DNA of 64,000 nt from Blastomonas natatoria (GCF_003201955.1 NZ_QJJM01000009.1:62001-126000), one strand, 5' to 3'; shown: positions 1 to 7,840, numbered from the stretch's first letter. Numbers and translations are program-made. Notes: generated by a model from the sequence alone, not told the origin.

Positions 1-97
1 AGCGGGCCGCCAGCTATGCCCGGAGTGTCGGTGCGATAGGCCCCGGCCATCTTTGACAGGTTTTCCGGCGCGCAAATCCCCGCTAGAGCCTGTGACC

Positions 98-1006
98 ATG
101 ACCACCGCTCCCCTTCCCGATACCGAAACGCGCGGCCTGCTGTCGCTGCTGCCGATCGCGGCCCGGCCCTATGCGCTGCTGGCGCGGTTCGACCGTCCGA
201 TCGGCTGGTGGCTGCTCTACTGGCCCTGCGCCTATGCGCTGGCTCTGGCGGGCGGGCTGATCACCCACTGGCCGCTGCTGCTGTGGATGTTGCTGGGCGC
301 CATCGCGATGCGGGGCGCGGGGTGCGTGTACAACGATATCGTTGATCGCGATCTTGATGCCAGGGTGGCGCGGACGCGCGGACGCCCGCTGGCCAGCGGC
401 GCGGTCAGCCTCAAGGCTGCCTGGGTCTGGCTGGTCAGCCTGTGCCTGATCGGGCTGATCGTGCTTGTGCAGTTGAACCTCGTCGCCGCGCTGATTGCCA
501 TCGCCTCGCTCGCTCTGGTCGCCGCCTATCCCTTCATGAAGCGGATCACGTGGTGGCCGCAGGTCTGGCTGGGTCTGGTGTTCAGCTGGGGAGCGCTGGT
601 CGCCTGGGCCGCAGTGACCGGTTCGGTGTCGCCTGCCGGCCTGTTGCTGTACGGTGGCAGCATCGCCTGGGTGATCGGTTATGATACCATCTACGCGCTT
701 CAGGATGTCGAGGATGACGCGCTGGTCGGCATCCGGTCGAGCGCGCGGGCTCTGGGCGGGGCGGTGCGGTCTGGCATTGCGCTATGCTATGCGCTGGCGA
801 TCGGCGGATGGGCGGCAGCGATCTGGCTGGTTCGACCCGATTGGGTGGCGCTGCTGGCGCTGCTGCCGGCAGCCGCCCATCTGGCCTGGCAGGTTCTGGC
901 GCTGAAGCCCGGCGACCCGCAGGATCCGCTTGCCAAGTTCCGCAGCAACCGCAATGCCGGGCTGCTTGCCTTTCTCGCCTTTGCGGTGGTCGGCCTCGCC
1001 AGCTGA
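98..1006 (+). CDS. ubiA: 4-hydroxybenzoate polyprenyltransferase
   Basis: This inner-membrane prenyltransferase attaches the polyprenyl tail to 4-hydroxybenzoate in ubiquinone synthesis. The 302-residue product is almost entirely hydrophobic helices. It carries both Mg-diphosphate-binding Asp motifs of the UbiA family: NDIVDRDLD at residues 79-87 and DTIYALQDVEDD at 196-207. The ATG at 98 is preferred because the protein then begins just before the conserved region. An earlier in-frame ATG at 53 would add 15 residues that do not look conserved. Length is normal for the family. The gene stands alone ahead of a regulator on the same strand. Confidence 0.93.
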   Translation: MTTAPLPDTETRGLLSLLPIAARPYALLARFDRPIGWWLLYWPCAYALALAGGLITHWPLLLWMLLGAIAMRGAGCVYNDIVDRDLDARVARTRGRPLASGAVSLKAAWVWLVSLCLIGLIVLVQLNLVAALIAIASLALVAAYPFMKRITWWPQVWLGLVFSWGALVAWAAVTGSVSPAGLLLYGGSIAWVIGYDTIYALQDVEDDALVGIRSSARALGGAVRSGIALCYALAIGGWAAAIWLVRPDWVALLALLPAAAHLAWQVLALKPGDPQDPLAKFRSNRNAGLLAFLAFAVVGLAS

Positions 1007-1062
1007 AACGATGACTTGCGAGGTAATGGCTAGGGCTATCGCGCTCGGCTAGGCTGGCCAAC

Positions 1063-1860
1063 ATGAAGCACGACAGCTGCAATCAGGAACCCGCCGGAGC
1101 GCAACTTCGCCAATGGCGCGAGCGCCGCCGCCTCAGCCAGCTGCAGCTGGCGCTCGAGGTCGAGATGTCCACCCGGCATCTCAGCTTTGTCGAAACCGGG
1201 CGTGCGCAGCCGAGCCGCGATCTCATCATCCGCCTGGCCGATTATCTCGACATACCTTTGCGTGCGCGCAACCAGATATTGCTGGCGGCGGGGCTTGCGC
1301 CGGAGTTCGAGGAAACCGGCCTCACTGCCCCCGAAATGGCCGAGGCTCTGGCAGCAGTCGAGCATCTGCTGAAGGCGCATGAGCCTTTCCCGGCGCTGGC
1401 GGTCGACCGGCACTGGAACATGGTTGCAGCCAATGGCGCACTCGCCGTGCTGACCGAGCAGATCGCGCCGCATCTGCTCGAGCCGCCGGTCAATGTGCTG
1501 CGGCTGGCGCTGCATCCCGGTGGCCTCGCCCCCCAGATCGTCAATTACGAGCAATGGCGAAGCTACATCCTGCACCGGCTCGATCGCGATATCGAGCTGA
1601 CCGCCGATTCGGGGCTGGTCGAACTGCGCGACGAGCTGGCCGCTTATCCCGGGTCGGCCAATGACAACGCCCCGCCCGGGCGCGCACCGATCGCGCTGCC
1701 GATGATCATCGACACCGTTGCGGGCAGGCTGTCGTTCATGAGCACGGTCACGATCTTCGGCACGCCGCGCGACATCACGCTCTCCGAACTCGCGCTCGAA
1801 ACCTTCTTTCCCGCCGATGCGCATACCATGCAGGTGCTGCGGTCGCTGGCCGGTTCATGA
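1063..1860 (+). CDS. XRE-family regulator with MmyB-like ligand domain
   Basis: This is a 265-residue transcription factor. Residues about 13-67 form a helix-turn-helix of the XRE type (QLRQWRERRRLSQLQLALE, then STRHLSFVETGR). Residues about 108-260 match the MmyB-like ligand-binding domain (the PFPALAVDRHWNMVAAN region and the FMSTVTIFGTPRDITLSEL region). Members of this family often control a neighbouring oxidoreductase, but none is adjacent here, so the target is unknown. The gene is 56 bases after ubiA on the same strand. No strong promoter was identified. Confidence 0.88.
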   Translation: MKHDSCNQEPAGAQLRQWRERRRLSQLQLALEVEMSTRHLSFVETGRAQPSRDLIIRLADYLDIPLRARNQILLAAGLAPEFEETGLTAPEMAEALAAVEHLLKAHEPFPALAVDRHWNMVAANGALAVLTEQIAPHLLEPPVNVLRLALHPGGLAPQIVNYEQWRSYILHRLDRDIELTADSGLVELRDELAAYPGSANDNAPPGRAPIALPMIIDTVAGRLSFMSTVTIFGTPRDITLSELALETFFPADAHTMQVLRSLAGS

Positions 1861-2178
1861 TGGAAGGGGGACGGCAGGGGGCTCGCGAGACCTGTGAAGC
1901 GAACCACCCTGCCGGAAGTGAAGATGACTGTGCACGAAACGCTGCACACAGCGTGCCAGGACACGAAATCCAAGGTTTTGCATAAGGCTGAATGGTTAAC
2001 GCTCTCTTGCGATGCGGAGCACGTGTAAAAATCTCCGACACGAATGTGACTGGCCATAAATACCGGTGGCGGGATAGGCGGGACATTTTGGGCCTCTGCG
2101 AGATGGAACCCCCGGAAAATCGGGTGTTTGGAGGCCCTGTGAGGCCCATGGAGGCCAGCCAGCCCATGATCGGCATAT

Positions 2179-2368
2179 TGGCCAAAAATAGGCCTGAAAC
2201 AGCCCACAGATGCCCGGAAAGCCGCAGAAATGCGCTATGCCGACTCAAGGAGTTCAAATAACCGGGTTGAGACGTTCAAATACCCTATGTCATTGTAATG
2301 CAATGATAATTCTGGGGCGTTGCCGCGCATTTAATTGAACTTATTTGAACGCGTTACCGGCCAAAAAT
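2179..2368. repeat. GGCCAAAAAT repeats, left of phage remnant
   Basis: TGGCCAAAAATAG lies at 2179-2191 and GGCCAAAAAT at 2359-2368. The first is the exact reverse complement of CTATTTTTGGCCA at 5997-6009, on the other side of the island. The arrangement resembles terminal binding sites of a transposable phage or shared repressor operators. The function is not proven. Confidence 0.45.
2252..2350. repeat. GTTCAA/TTGAAC cluster
   Basis: GTTCAAATAACC occurs at 2252-2263 and GTTCAAATACCC at 2274-2285, a 22-base period (two helical turns). The same hexamer then occurs inverted as TTGAAC at 2335-2340 and 2345-2350, a 10-base period. Helical phasing and inversion suggest cooperative protein binding, such as a phage repressor or end-binding protein. 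Nothing beyond the spacing supports a specific identity. Confidence 0.4.
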
Positions 2369-2586
2369 CACCACCGTCCAGCCCATCGTGCCTTGCCTGG
2401 CTGCGAGCACGTTGCGCTGCCTCGCCGGATCATTTCAAGGCTATCACCGACCCCCTTTCGATGCAACCGGATGGTGCAGGCAGGCCGTCCGGGCTTGCCG
2501 CCGTTCTCGATCCAGAGCCAATTGGGCAGCCTCTTGGGACCACGGAGTCGGGTTATAAGAATTTGTGAAGTGTGGTGTCATAAGGC

Positions 2587-2811
2587 CTATTCCGCGTCCT
2601 CGTCGATGACGGCTGTTGAAGGTGCGTTGCCAGGCAGTTGCACGGGTATGGCAAGGCGGTTGAACAGGGCCTGCATCTCGACCGTGAACTGAGCGAATGT
2701 CATGTTCTCGGCAAAGGCACGATCGACGATTTCGATCGCGCTTTCCAGCAGTTCTGGCGGTGCGGCTTTGGCCGTCGCGATCGCTGCATCCCAAGAGCCG
2801 ATGCCGTTCAT
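2587..2811 (-). CDS. Small hypothetical protein, phage remnant
   Basis: This is a 74-residue acidic, mostly helical product of no recognised family. It lies downstream of the truncated head-protein gene in the same direction, and this arrangement suggests a phage origin. The ATG at 2811 is the first plausible start. No transmembrane segment or cysteine pair is visible. It may no longer be expressed, because the upstream gene is broken. Confidence 0.45.
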   Translation of the reverse strand: MNGIGSWDAAIATAKAAPPELLESAIEIVDRAFAENMTFAQFTVEMQALFNRLAIPVQLPGNAPSTAVIDEDAE

Positions 2812-2840
2812 TGCCTGTACTCCTTTGCTGGTGTATGGGC

Positions 2841-2861
2841 GTGTTTCGGTGCGCGAAACAC
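2841..2861. repeat. 8-bp inverted repeat
   Basis: GTGTTTCG at 2841-2848 pairs with CGAAACAC at 2854-2861 across a 5-base loop, between two minus-strand genes of the phage remnant. No T-run follows on the minus strand, so it is not a clear terminator. It may be an RNA processing or regulatory hairpin. Confidence 0.3.
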
Positions 2862-2925
2862 GGTGATCCTGCCTGCCGTAGCACGGGCCACAAGCCCGGA
2901 GCGCGTGTAAGGGAATCGGCAGTCC

Positions 2926-3850
2926 TTACCGCGCACCGAACCACTCCAGGATCGCGGCAAACCGGCTCACGAGCGACGAGACGTCATCGATCCGAAGGCG
3001 ATGCATGCTCAGCACATAGAGCTCGTCGCCCTGCTCGGTTGCCTTGACGGTGGCCCTCCACCATTGGCCATCCGATTCCCACAGCAACCGGACCCTGCGA
3101 TCGTCCTCGCGCAGTGCGTGAGCAGGATTGCTGATGATCTCCGGCAGCAGGCGATAATCGGCGATCGTGAGCTCGGCATGGTGGCGCTTCTGCTTTTCGA
3201 GCGTCTGCGGCGAGAAGCGCACGGTTCGGGCGGTCGCGCCGACTGCAGCCGCCTGGTCAGCAGTGAGCGCGGCGATCGGAAAAGGCTGATCGGGCAAGGC
3301 CGCAAACTGGTCGAACGCGGGATCCGCGACGATCTCGCGGATGGTCTGCTGCGCCGCATTTGTCAGCCCTGCCTGCGCCGCGTCTTCGACCGATTCGAGC
3401 GCCTTGTCAGCGATCGCGCGAAGGTGCTCGGTGCCAGGATTGTAACTGAAGCCCGGATCGATGCCCTTGGGCACCATGATCGGATCGGTCCTGCCGGCAG
3501 GATAGAAGCGCTCACGCGCAGATGGCGGGAGATCGGTCGTCACCTTCCATCCGCGCCGCTTCAGCATTCCATCGGAGACTTGTTCGGGGAGGCAGTTGCA
3601 GCCCCAACCATTGGGAGGGAAATGCTCCTGCCACCAGGGGTGATCGACTGGCAGGATGATGCCATGCCAGCTCAGATGATCCTGGCGCGGCTTCTCGGCC
3701 AGCCGATAGCCGAAGAGGTCATCGAGATTGAAGGCGAGCTGGCGGGTCTGCTTGGCACCTGTCAGCGCATCATCTGCGACAGAGCGGGTTATGCTGACGG
3801 CCCCGCCGTTCTGGTCATCGGTGCTGAGGAACAGGATGGTGGCGTGACAC
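2926..3850 (-). pseudogene. Truncated Mu F-like head protein with nuclease-like tail
   Basis: The frame contains the C-terminal hallmark of Mu gpF/SPP1 gp7-type head morphogenesis proteins: SWHGIILPVDHPWW, then PPNGWGCNC, a Cys-containing metal-site-like element, then a GIDPGFSYNPG segment. The last 120 residues (ARTVRFSPQTLEKQKRHH, then ADYRLLPEII) resemble the PBECR-type nuclease or toxin domains fused to such phage proteins. The N-terminal part that normally precedes the WHG motif is missing. The frame runs into the end of a plus-strand phage gene near 3850-3910, so the 5' part was apparently deleted. The left boundary given is the real stop. The right boundary is approximate. Confidence 0.6.
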
Positions 3851-3884
3851 GGCTCACGGTGCTCCGCCCCATGGGAGTGGCCGC

Positions 3885-4640
3885 ATGACACGCGGGATCG
3901 GCATTGTAGCACCGGTGGGCGTTTCGTCGATCACCGTGAGCAACGGGACGGGAGGCTTGAACCTGCTCACGCCATCGCCGCGTGAAGTCTGGCGCGCGGC
4001 AGCGGTCGGCAGTTCCAATATCGACATCGACCTTGGGGCCAACGTCTCGATCGACACCGTATTTCTGGGATTCACCAACGCAACCCCTGATGCGACTTGG
4101 AGCGTGGCGACAATGACCAACTCCAGCGGTGCGGGCCTATCCGTTGTCGCCGGCACTCGCGCCTTGCGTGTCCCTGGACCGATCGGGCAACGACAGCATG
4201 GCTATTTGCGCCTGGATGCGCCGATTTCGACCCGGTATCTGCGCCTCACGGTCACCCAGATGGGCAGCGGAGCTCCTCTGCAAGCTGGTATCTTGCTGGT
4301 CGGCCTGACTGCCGAGCGGCCCTATGAATATCGGGCCGGGCGCGTCGCGCTGGATCTGTCGAAAAGGACCGAGCTTGTCGATGGAGGCTTCGGCATTAAT
4401 CCTGCAGCGATCGTTTCCTCCTATCGCTTCACGCTTTCAGGCCTGACGGATGAGCAGGTTGAAGATCTCTGGCAGATCGTCATGACAGTGGGAGAAAGTG
4501 CTCCCTTGCTGATCGTGGAGGGCCACGACACCCTCAGGTTCTCTCATCTCCACTATGGCCTTTTTCAGCGGCTTGAGCCTTATGAGCGCGAGGAGCCTGA
4601 AGACACCCGCTGGGGCTTGAGCATCCGGGATTGGGGGTGA
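3885..4640 (+). CDS. Phage tail-associated structural protein
   Basis: This 251-residue product is rich in beta-strand-like Ser/Thr/Gly segments. Residues about 10-145 look like a discoidin (F5/8)-type or galactose-binding-like fold (SSNIDIDLGANVSIDTVFLG, then YLRLTVTQMG). The C-terminal 100 residues resemble a tail assembly segment. The ATG overlaps a TGA that closes an upstream plus-strand frame (CGCATGAC at 3882-3889), as expected for a tail operon, but that upstream gene is cut off at the deletion junction. Position ahead of holin and endolysin genes supports a tail role. The exact function is not recognised. Confidence 0.55.
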   Translation: MTRGIGIVAPVGVSSITVSNGTGGLNLLTPSPREVWRAAAVGSSNIDIDLGANVSIDTVFLGFTNATPDATWSVATMTNSSGAGLSVVAGTRALRVPGPIGQRQHGYLRLDAPISTRYLRLTVTQMGSGAPLQAGILLVGLTAERPYEYRAGRVALDLSKRTELVDGGFGINPAAIVSSYRFTLSGLTDEQVEDLWQIVMTVGESAPLLIVEGHDTLRFSHLHYGLFQRLEPYEREEPEDTRWGLSIRDWG

Positions 4641-4687
4641 GGTGGGTCACCCGGCAAATACGGCCCGTAAAGGCATAGGGTCGGTCC

Positions 4688-4969
4688 ATGTTTGACCGCA
4701 TCCTCTCTTTCGCCCGCGACCACATGGTCGACGATGCTCGTGACTGGTGGCGTTGGTGGTCTGTCCGATTGCTGGCGCTGGCGCTGGCGCTCCAGACCCT
4801 TCAGCTCACGTCGCCCGACTCGCTGGTCGCATTCTGGCAGGCAATCCCGCCAAGCCTTCGTGCATTCCTGCCTGCCTGGTTGAATGACCTGATCACCGTG
4901 CTGCTGATGTTCGCCGCGCTGATTGCCAGGCATTGGAAGCAGCCTCCGCCGCCGAGGGCTCCCAGCTGA
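4688..4969 (+). CDS. Holin-like phage membrane protein
   Basis: This is a 93-residue protein with two predicted transmembrane helices (about 23-43 and 65-84), a Trp-rich amphipathic N-terminus (DDARDWWRWWSVR) and a Pro-rich charged tail. That layout is typical of small holin-like proteins placed directly before an endolysin. The stop codon at 4967-4969 overlaps the next gene's ATG at 4969, so the two are translationally coupled. Holin activity is inferred from topology and neighbourhood. Confidence 0.6.
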   Translation: MFDRILSFARDHMVDDARDWWRWWSVRLLALALALQTLQLTSPDSLVAFWQAIPPSLRAFLPAWLNDLITVLLMFAALIARHWKQPPPPRAPS

Positions 4970-5727
4970 TGAGTCGCGAGCCGATCTTCTCTGCGATCCG
5001 CGCGGCCCGCGCCGGCGCGTCGTTCAACCAAGCCGAGGTCGAGCAGATCGATGGTCTGCTCGACCGGCTTGGGATTGCGCGCGCAGAGGCAGAGAAGATC
5101 GGCCTGACTTCCGCAGATTTCACCAGGGCTGCAGCCACGCTCAAGTGCACCGTGGCGCAGATCCGAGCGGTCTGGGAAGTCGAAAGCGGCGGCGGGTGGT
5201 TCCAGGACGTCCGCGCTGACATCCTTGCTGCCGACGGGCCAGGCGGCTTTATCGACGGCCCCGACCTTCCCAAGATCCTGTTCGAGGCCCATGTCTTCGA
5301 TCGCGAGACAAATGGACGCTACCGCGCCTCGCACCCCAATCTGTCGTCGGCACGGTGGAACCGCGCACTCTATGTCGGTGGTCAGGCGGAATGGCTGCGC
5401 CTTCATCGCGCCATGCAGCTGGATCGCCGCGCTGCCTTGCGTTCGGCCTCGGTCGGTGGCGCGCAGATCATGGGGTTCAATCACGAGCTTGCTGGCTATG
5501 CCACCGTCGAAGCATTCTGGGACGCGATGAAGGTGTCCGAGGCTGAGCACCTGAAGGCCTTTGCAACCTTCATTCAGGGCTCTTTCCTAGCCGATGAATT
5601 GCGCCTGATCAGCAACCGCCCAGCTGACTGTGTTCCGTTCGCTCGCGGCTATAACGGGTCAGGATTCCAGAAGAACCAGTACCATATCAAGATCGCTTCG
5701 GCGCATCAGCGTTGGAGCGTGCGGTGA
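4969..5727 (+). CDS. N-acetylmuramidase family endolysin
   Basis: This 252-residue product matches N-acetylmuramidase (DUF3380-type) phage lysozymes. The core contains AQIRAVWEVESGGGWF with the presumed catalytic Glu, then GPDLPKILFEAHVFDRET, then ALRSASVGGAQIMGFNHELA. It would hydrolyse peptidoglycan at the end of a lytic cycle, after release by the adjacent holin-like protein. The ATG at 4969 overlaps the preceding stop. An earlier in-frame ATG at 4933 lies inside the upstream gene and is less likely. The N-terminal 70 residues resemble a small helical binding region. The gene seems intact although the island is not. Confidence 0.8.
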   Translation: MSREPIFSAIRAARAGASFNQAEVEQIDGLLDRLGIARAEAEKIGLTSADFTRAAATLKCTVAQIRAVWEVESGGGWFQDVRADILAADGPGGFIDGPDLPKILFEAHVFDRETNGRYRASHPNLSSARWNRALYVGGQAEWLRLHRAMQLDRRAALRSASVGGAQIMGFNHELAGYATVEAFWDAMKVSEAEHLKAFATFIQGSFLADELRLISNRPADCVPFARGYNGSGFQKNQYHIKIASAHQRWSVR

Positions 5728-5923
5728 TCAGTTTTGCTTTGGGTGGGCGGATCGGCAGCTTATCCAATAATGTGACGTTTATGATGCCGCGCTCCTTCGG
5801 ATAGTCATATCCCTGAAGCGCCTGGATGATGATCCAGGACACCGACAGCCCCTCGGCCTGGTAGCTGAGCTGCTCGATGCGGTCTGGATCGTAGGTTATG
5901 ATGGCGAATCGGCGACGCGGCAT
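5687..5923 (-). CDS. Hypothetical protein at right end of phage island
   Basis: A 78-residue frame begins at the ATG at 5923 (MPRRRFAIITYDPDRIEQL). It overlaps the 3' end of the endolysin gene on the opposite strand by about 40 bases. No family is recognised. The composition (mixed hydrophobic N-terminal strand, basic tail) is compatible with a small soluble protein. Opposite orientation to the lysis genes suggests either a phage control gene or a flanking host gene. Confidence 0.4.
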   Translation of the reverse strand: MPRRRFAIITYDPDRIEQLSYQAEGLSVSWIIIQALQGYDYPKERGIINVTLLDKLPIRPPKAKLITARSNADAPKRS

Positions 5924-5975
5924 TGCGCCTTGTTCGCATTTTGTTCCGTATGGCGTCAACGCACCTGCGCGTCAG

Positions 5976-6024
5976 TTTTGGCCAAAATTCATCGCGCTAT
6001 TTTTGGCCAGCATTTTTGGCCAGC
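5976..6024. repeat. Three TTTTGGCCA repeats, right of phage remnant
   Basis: TTTTGGCCAAAA (5976-5987, a perfect 12-bp palindrome), CTATTTTTGGCCAG (5997-6010) and CATTTTTGGCCAGC (6011-6024) follow each other. The GGCC cores at 5980, 6005 and 6018 are 25 and 13 bases apart, close to helical phasing. Their orientation is opposite to the copies at 2179 and 2359, which is the layout expected of paired end sites. Confidence 0.5.
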
Positions 6025-6121
6025 TACAACGAAGGATATGGTTAGCAGAATCCTAAACGGATGGTCGCGCCTGCCGTTATCGGGAGCATCGGACAATGGC
6101 GGCAAGAAGGAGACGCAAGCG

Positions 6122-6367
6122 ATGATCGGCATTCTGGCGCAAAAGGGGCTCAGCCTTTTCGGGCGTGGACCCGTTCGGCCGTCGCCCGAGCGCACGAAAC
6201 TGATCGGTCTGCTCGACATGCTTGTCGATCAATGCGACCGCGAGGCAGAAATGGTCGGAGGCGGTGCAAAGGCCTCCGAACTCTACGGATCGCTGGCCAG
6301 CGAAGCTGCAAGCCGCTTTTACCGCATAGAGCCCGAACGGATCGCCGAGCGCCTGCTGCGACACTGA
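6122..6367 (+). CDS. Hypothetical 81-residue protein
   Basis: The start at 6122 is chosen because AAGGAG lies at 6107-6112, nine bases upstream, while the longer reading of the frame has no ribosome site. The product (MIGILAQKG...) is a small, mostly helical soluble protein with no recognised family. Its first codons closely resemble a short open stretch at 2166 on the other side of the phage island. It may be the first host gene right of the island. Confidence 0.55.
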   Translation: MIGILAQKGLSLFGRGPVRPSPERTKLIGLLDMLVDQCDREAEMVGGGAKASELYGSLASEAASRFYRIEPERIAERLLRH

Positions 6368-6417
6368 CAACCATGGCCTGCCACTTTTCGCGCTTGGCAC
6401 GCTGCGCGGGATAGGCA

Positions 6418-7257
6418 ATGAATTGCAGCATGGCGACAAGCGAACCGCAGCAATTCGATCCTCCGATCCAGACCGTCGATCCGCGCACCGGCGCTCCGCT
6501 GGCACCTGCCACGCCCGCTGCGACGATCATCGTGTTCCGGGATTGTCCCTCGGGCGGCGCGCCCGAACTGCTGATGGTGGAGCGGTCCTCGCAGATGGTT
6601 TTCGCCGGGGGAGCGGTGGTGTTTCCGGGCGGACGGCTCGATGCGGATGACCATCTGATTGCCTCGAGCCTCGATCATGGCCTGGATCCGGACGACGCTG
6701 CCGCCCGTATTGCTGCGATTCGCGAGACGGTGGAGGAAACCGGCCTCGGCATCGGCTTTGCAACGGCCCCCCAGCGCGAGGCGCTCGCCGAGGCGCGCGC
6801 GGCCCTGCATGCCGGGGCGGTGTTCTCTGAACTCTGCCGCGATGCCGGATGGACGTTCGATCTGTCGGCCCTGACGCTGTTCACGCGCTGGCGGCCGCCG
6901 TTCAACGAGCGCCGGGTGTTCGATACGCGCTTCTATCTGGCCCGCTGCGATGCGCATGACCATATCGTCGAAGTCGACGCGACCGAAAACCGCCATCTGT
7001 TCTGGGCGACCGCAGCCGATGCGCTGGCCATGGCGGACGAAGGCAAGGTCAAGCTGATCTTTCCCACGCGGCGGAACATGGAACGGCTTGCGCAATTCGG
7101 TTGCCATGCAGACGCGGTGGCCCATGCTGCGCAATATCCTGCCCGCATGATCATGCCGTTCATCGAGGAACATGACGGGCGTCCCTTTTTGTGCATCCCC
7201 GAAGGCATGGGCTATCCCGTGACCCGCGAACCCATGGGTTCGGCCATGCGCGGCTGA
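6418..7257 (+). CDS. Nudix hydrolase
   Basis: This is a 279-residue hydrolase expected to cleave a nucleoside diphosphate linked to another moiety. The catalytic Nudix core RETVEETGL is at residues 102-110. The region before it (AGGAVVFPGGRLDADD) is longer than in MutT-type enzymes and resembles the NUDT7/NUDT19-like group, which often act on CoA or NADH derivatives. An alternative start is the ATG at 6430. The substrate cannot be read from sequence. It lies 50 bases after the preceding small gene. Confidence 0.85.
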   Translation: MNCSMATSEPQQFDPPIQTVDPRTGAPLAPATPAATIIVFRDCPSGGAPELLMVERSSQMVFAGGAVVFPGGRLDADDHLIASSLDHGLDPDDAAARIAAIRETVEETGLGIGFATAPQREALAEARAALHAGAVFSELCRDAGWTFDLSALTLFTRWRPPFNERRVFDTRFYLARCDAHDHIVEVDATENRHLFWATAADALAMADEGKVKLIFPTRRNMERLAQFGCHADAVAHAAQYPARMIMPFIEEHDGRPFLCIPEGMGYPVTREPMGSAMRG

Positions 7258-7283
7258 TCCGATCCAAATAATCAAGTATTGCC

Positions 7284-7309
7284 GGAACCTGAATGGGCCT
7301 CGCGTCGTA
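7284..7309 (+). promoter_or_regulatory. EcfG-type promoter of the DUF1328 gene
   Basis: GGAAC at 7284-7288 and CGTA at 7306-7309 are separated by 17 bases. This matches the alphaproteobacterial general-stress (EcfG) consensus GGAAC-N16/17-CGTT with one mismatch. The start codon follows at 7338, giving a short leader of about 20-25 bases. Confidence 0.55.
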
Positions 7310-7337
7310 AACGGTTCATCCCAACCGGAGATGAACC

Positions 7338-7505
7338 ATGTTGCACTATGCCCTAATCTTTCTGATCGTCGCGATCGTTGCCGGCGTGCTGGGTTTTGGC
7401 GGTATCGCCGGAGCCTCGGCAGGTATCGCCAAGATCCTTTTCTTCCTGTTCCTGCTGTTCCTGGTCGCCAGCCTGGTGATGCATCTGGTGCGCGGCCGAG
7501 CGTAA
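7338..7505 (+). CDS. DUF1328 small membrane protein
   Basis: The 55-residue product ([20 protein letters not shown]...) has two hydrophobic segments separated by the [12 protein letters not shown] stretch, which is diagnostic of the DUF1328/YtjA family. The molecular function is unknown. Relatives are often induced by stress. The gene is preceded by an EcfG-type promoter and followed by a strong bidirectional terminator. Confidence 0.88.
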   Translation: MLHYALIFLIVAIVAGVLGFGGIAGASAGIAKILFFLFLLFLVASLVMHLVRGRA

Positions 7506-7527
7506 TCTTCGCGCAGCAGGAACGCAC

Positions 7528-7562
7528 AAAAAAGGCCCGGATATCTCCGGGCCTTTTTCTTT
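7528..7562. terminator. Bidirectional intrinsic terminator
   Basis: AAAGGCCCGG (7531-7540) pairs with CCGGGCCTTT (7547-7556) around ATATCT. A-runs on the left and T-runs on the right make it work in both directions. It serves the DUF1328 gene (plus) and the entericidin-like gene (minus). Confidence 0.9.
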
Positions 7563-7578
7563 GGACGAACAACCGAAA

Positions 7579-7716
7579 TCAGTCGATCGCACGTTCTGCG
7601 GCGCGACCCACCGATTCCACGTCGCGGCCAGCGCCCTTGACGGTATTGCAGGCCGAAAGCAGCGAAGCGACGAGCCCGGCAGCAATCACAAGGCGAAAAG
7701 AGGCAGTGCGGTTCAT
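7579..7716 (-). CDS. Entericidin-like small lipoprotein
   Basis: The 45-residue product has a lipoprotein signal (MNRTASFRLVIAAGLVASLL followed by the lipobox SAC). The mature peptide NTVKGAGRDVESVGRAAERA is typical of the entericidin A/B (EcnAB) family. These are membrane-anchored stress or stationary-phase peptides. The ATG at 7716 is preceded on the minus strand by AAGGAT. Longer readings of this frame lack a ribosome site and would bury the signal peptide. Confidence 0.85.
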   Translation of the reverse strand: MNRTASFRLVIAAGLVASLLSACNTVKGAGRDVESVGRAAERAID

Positions 7717-7815
7717 CGGGATTATCCTTCTTCTTCCATGGGTTGTCTTGTTTGTGTTGGGGAATGGCCCGGCCATCAACGCAAGCCGTGCCAACCGGTT
7801 GCCTGAAATTCGATT

Positions 7816-7840
7816 GGAACCTTCCTGATAGCGGGGGGTT
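7816..7840 (+). promoter_or_regulatory. EcfG-type promoter upstream of ecfG
   Basis: GGAAC at 7816-7820 and GGTT at 7837-7840 are 16 bases apart, close to GGAAC-N16-CGTT. The position about 105 bases before the sigma-factor gene suggests positive autoregulation, known for EcfG sigma factors in alphaproteobacteria. One -10 base differs from consensus. Confidence 0.45.

Larger units (their letters stand above)
1861..2586. other. Non-coding stretch at left edge of phage island
   Basis: About 725 bases hold no convincing gene. The short open frames have no family resemblance and no good ribosome site. The stretch is more AT-rich than its surroundings, and it carries two repeat groups, listed separately: GGCCAAAAAT copies at 2179 and 2359, and GTTCAA/TTGAAC copies between 2252 and 2350. 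The part before about 2150 shows nothing I can name. Confidence 0.5.

Noticed and set aside
1-50. Open frame on the minus strand beginning at an ATG at 50 and running off the left edge
   Set aside because: Only 16 codons are visible, there is no ribosome site, and no family can be recognised. It may be a real partial gene but cannot be supported.
3001-3888. 295-codon plus-strand frame across the truncated head gene
   Set aside because: It is antisense to a frame with clear Mu-F-like motifs. Only its last 15-20 codons may be remnant of a real plus-strand gene.
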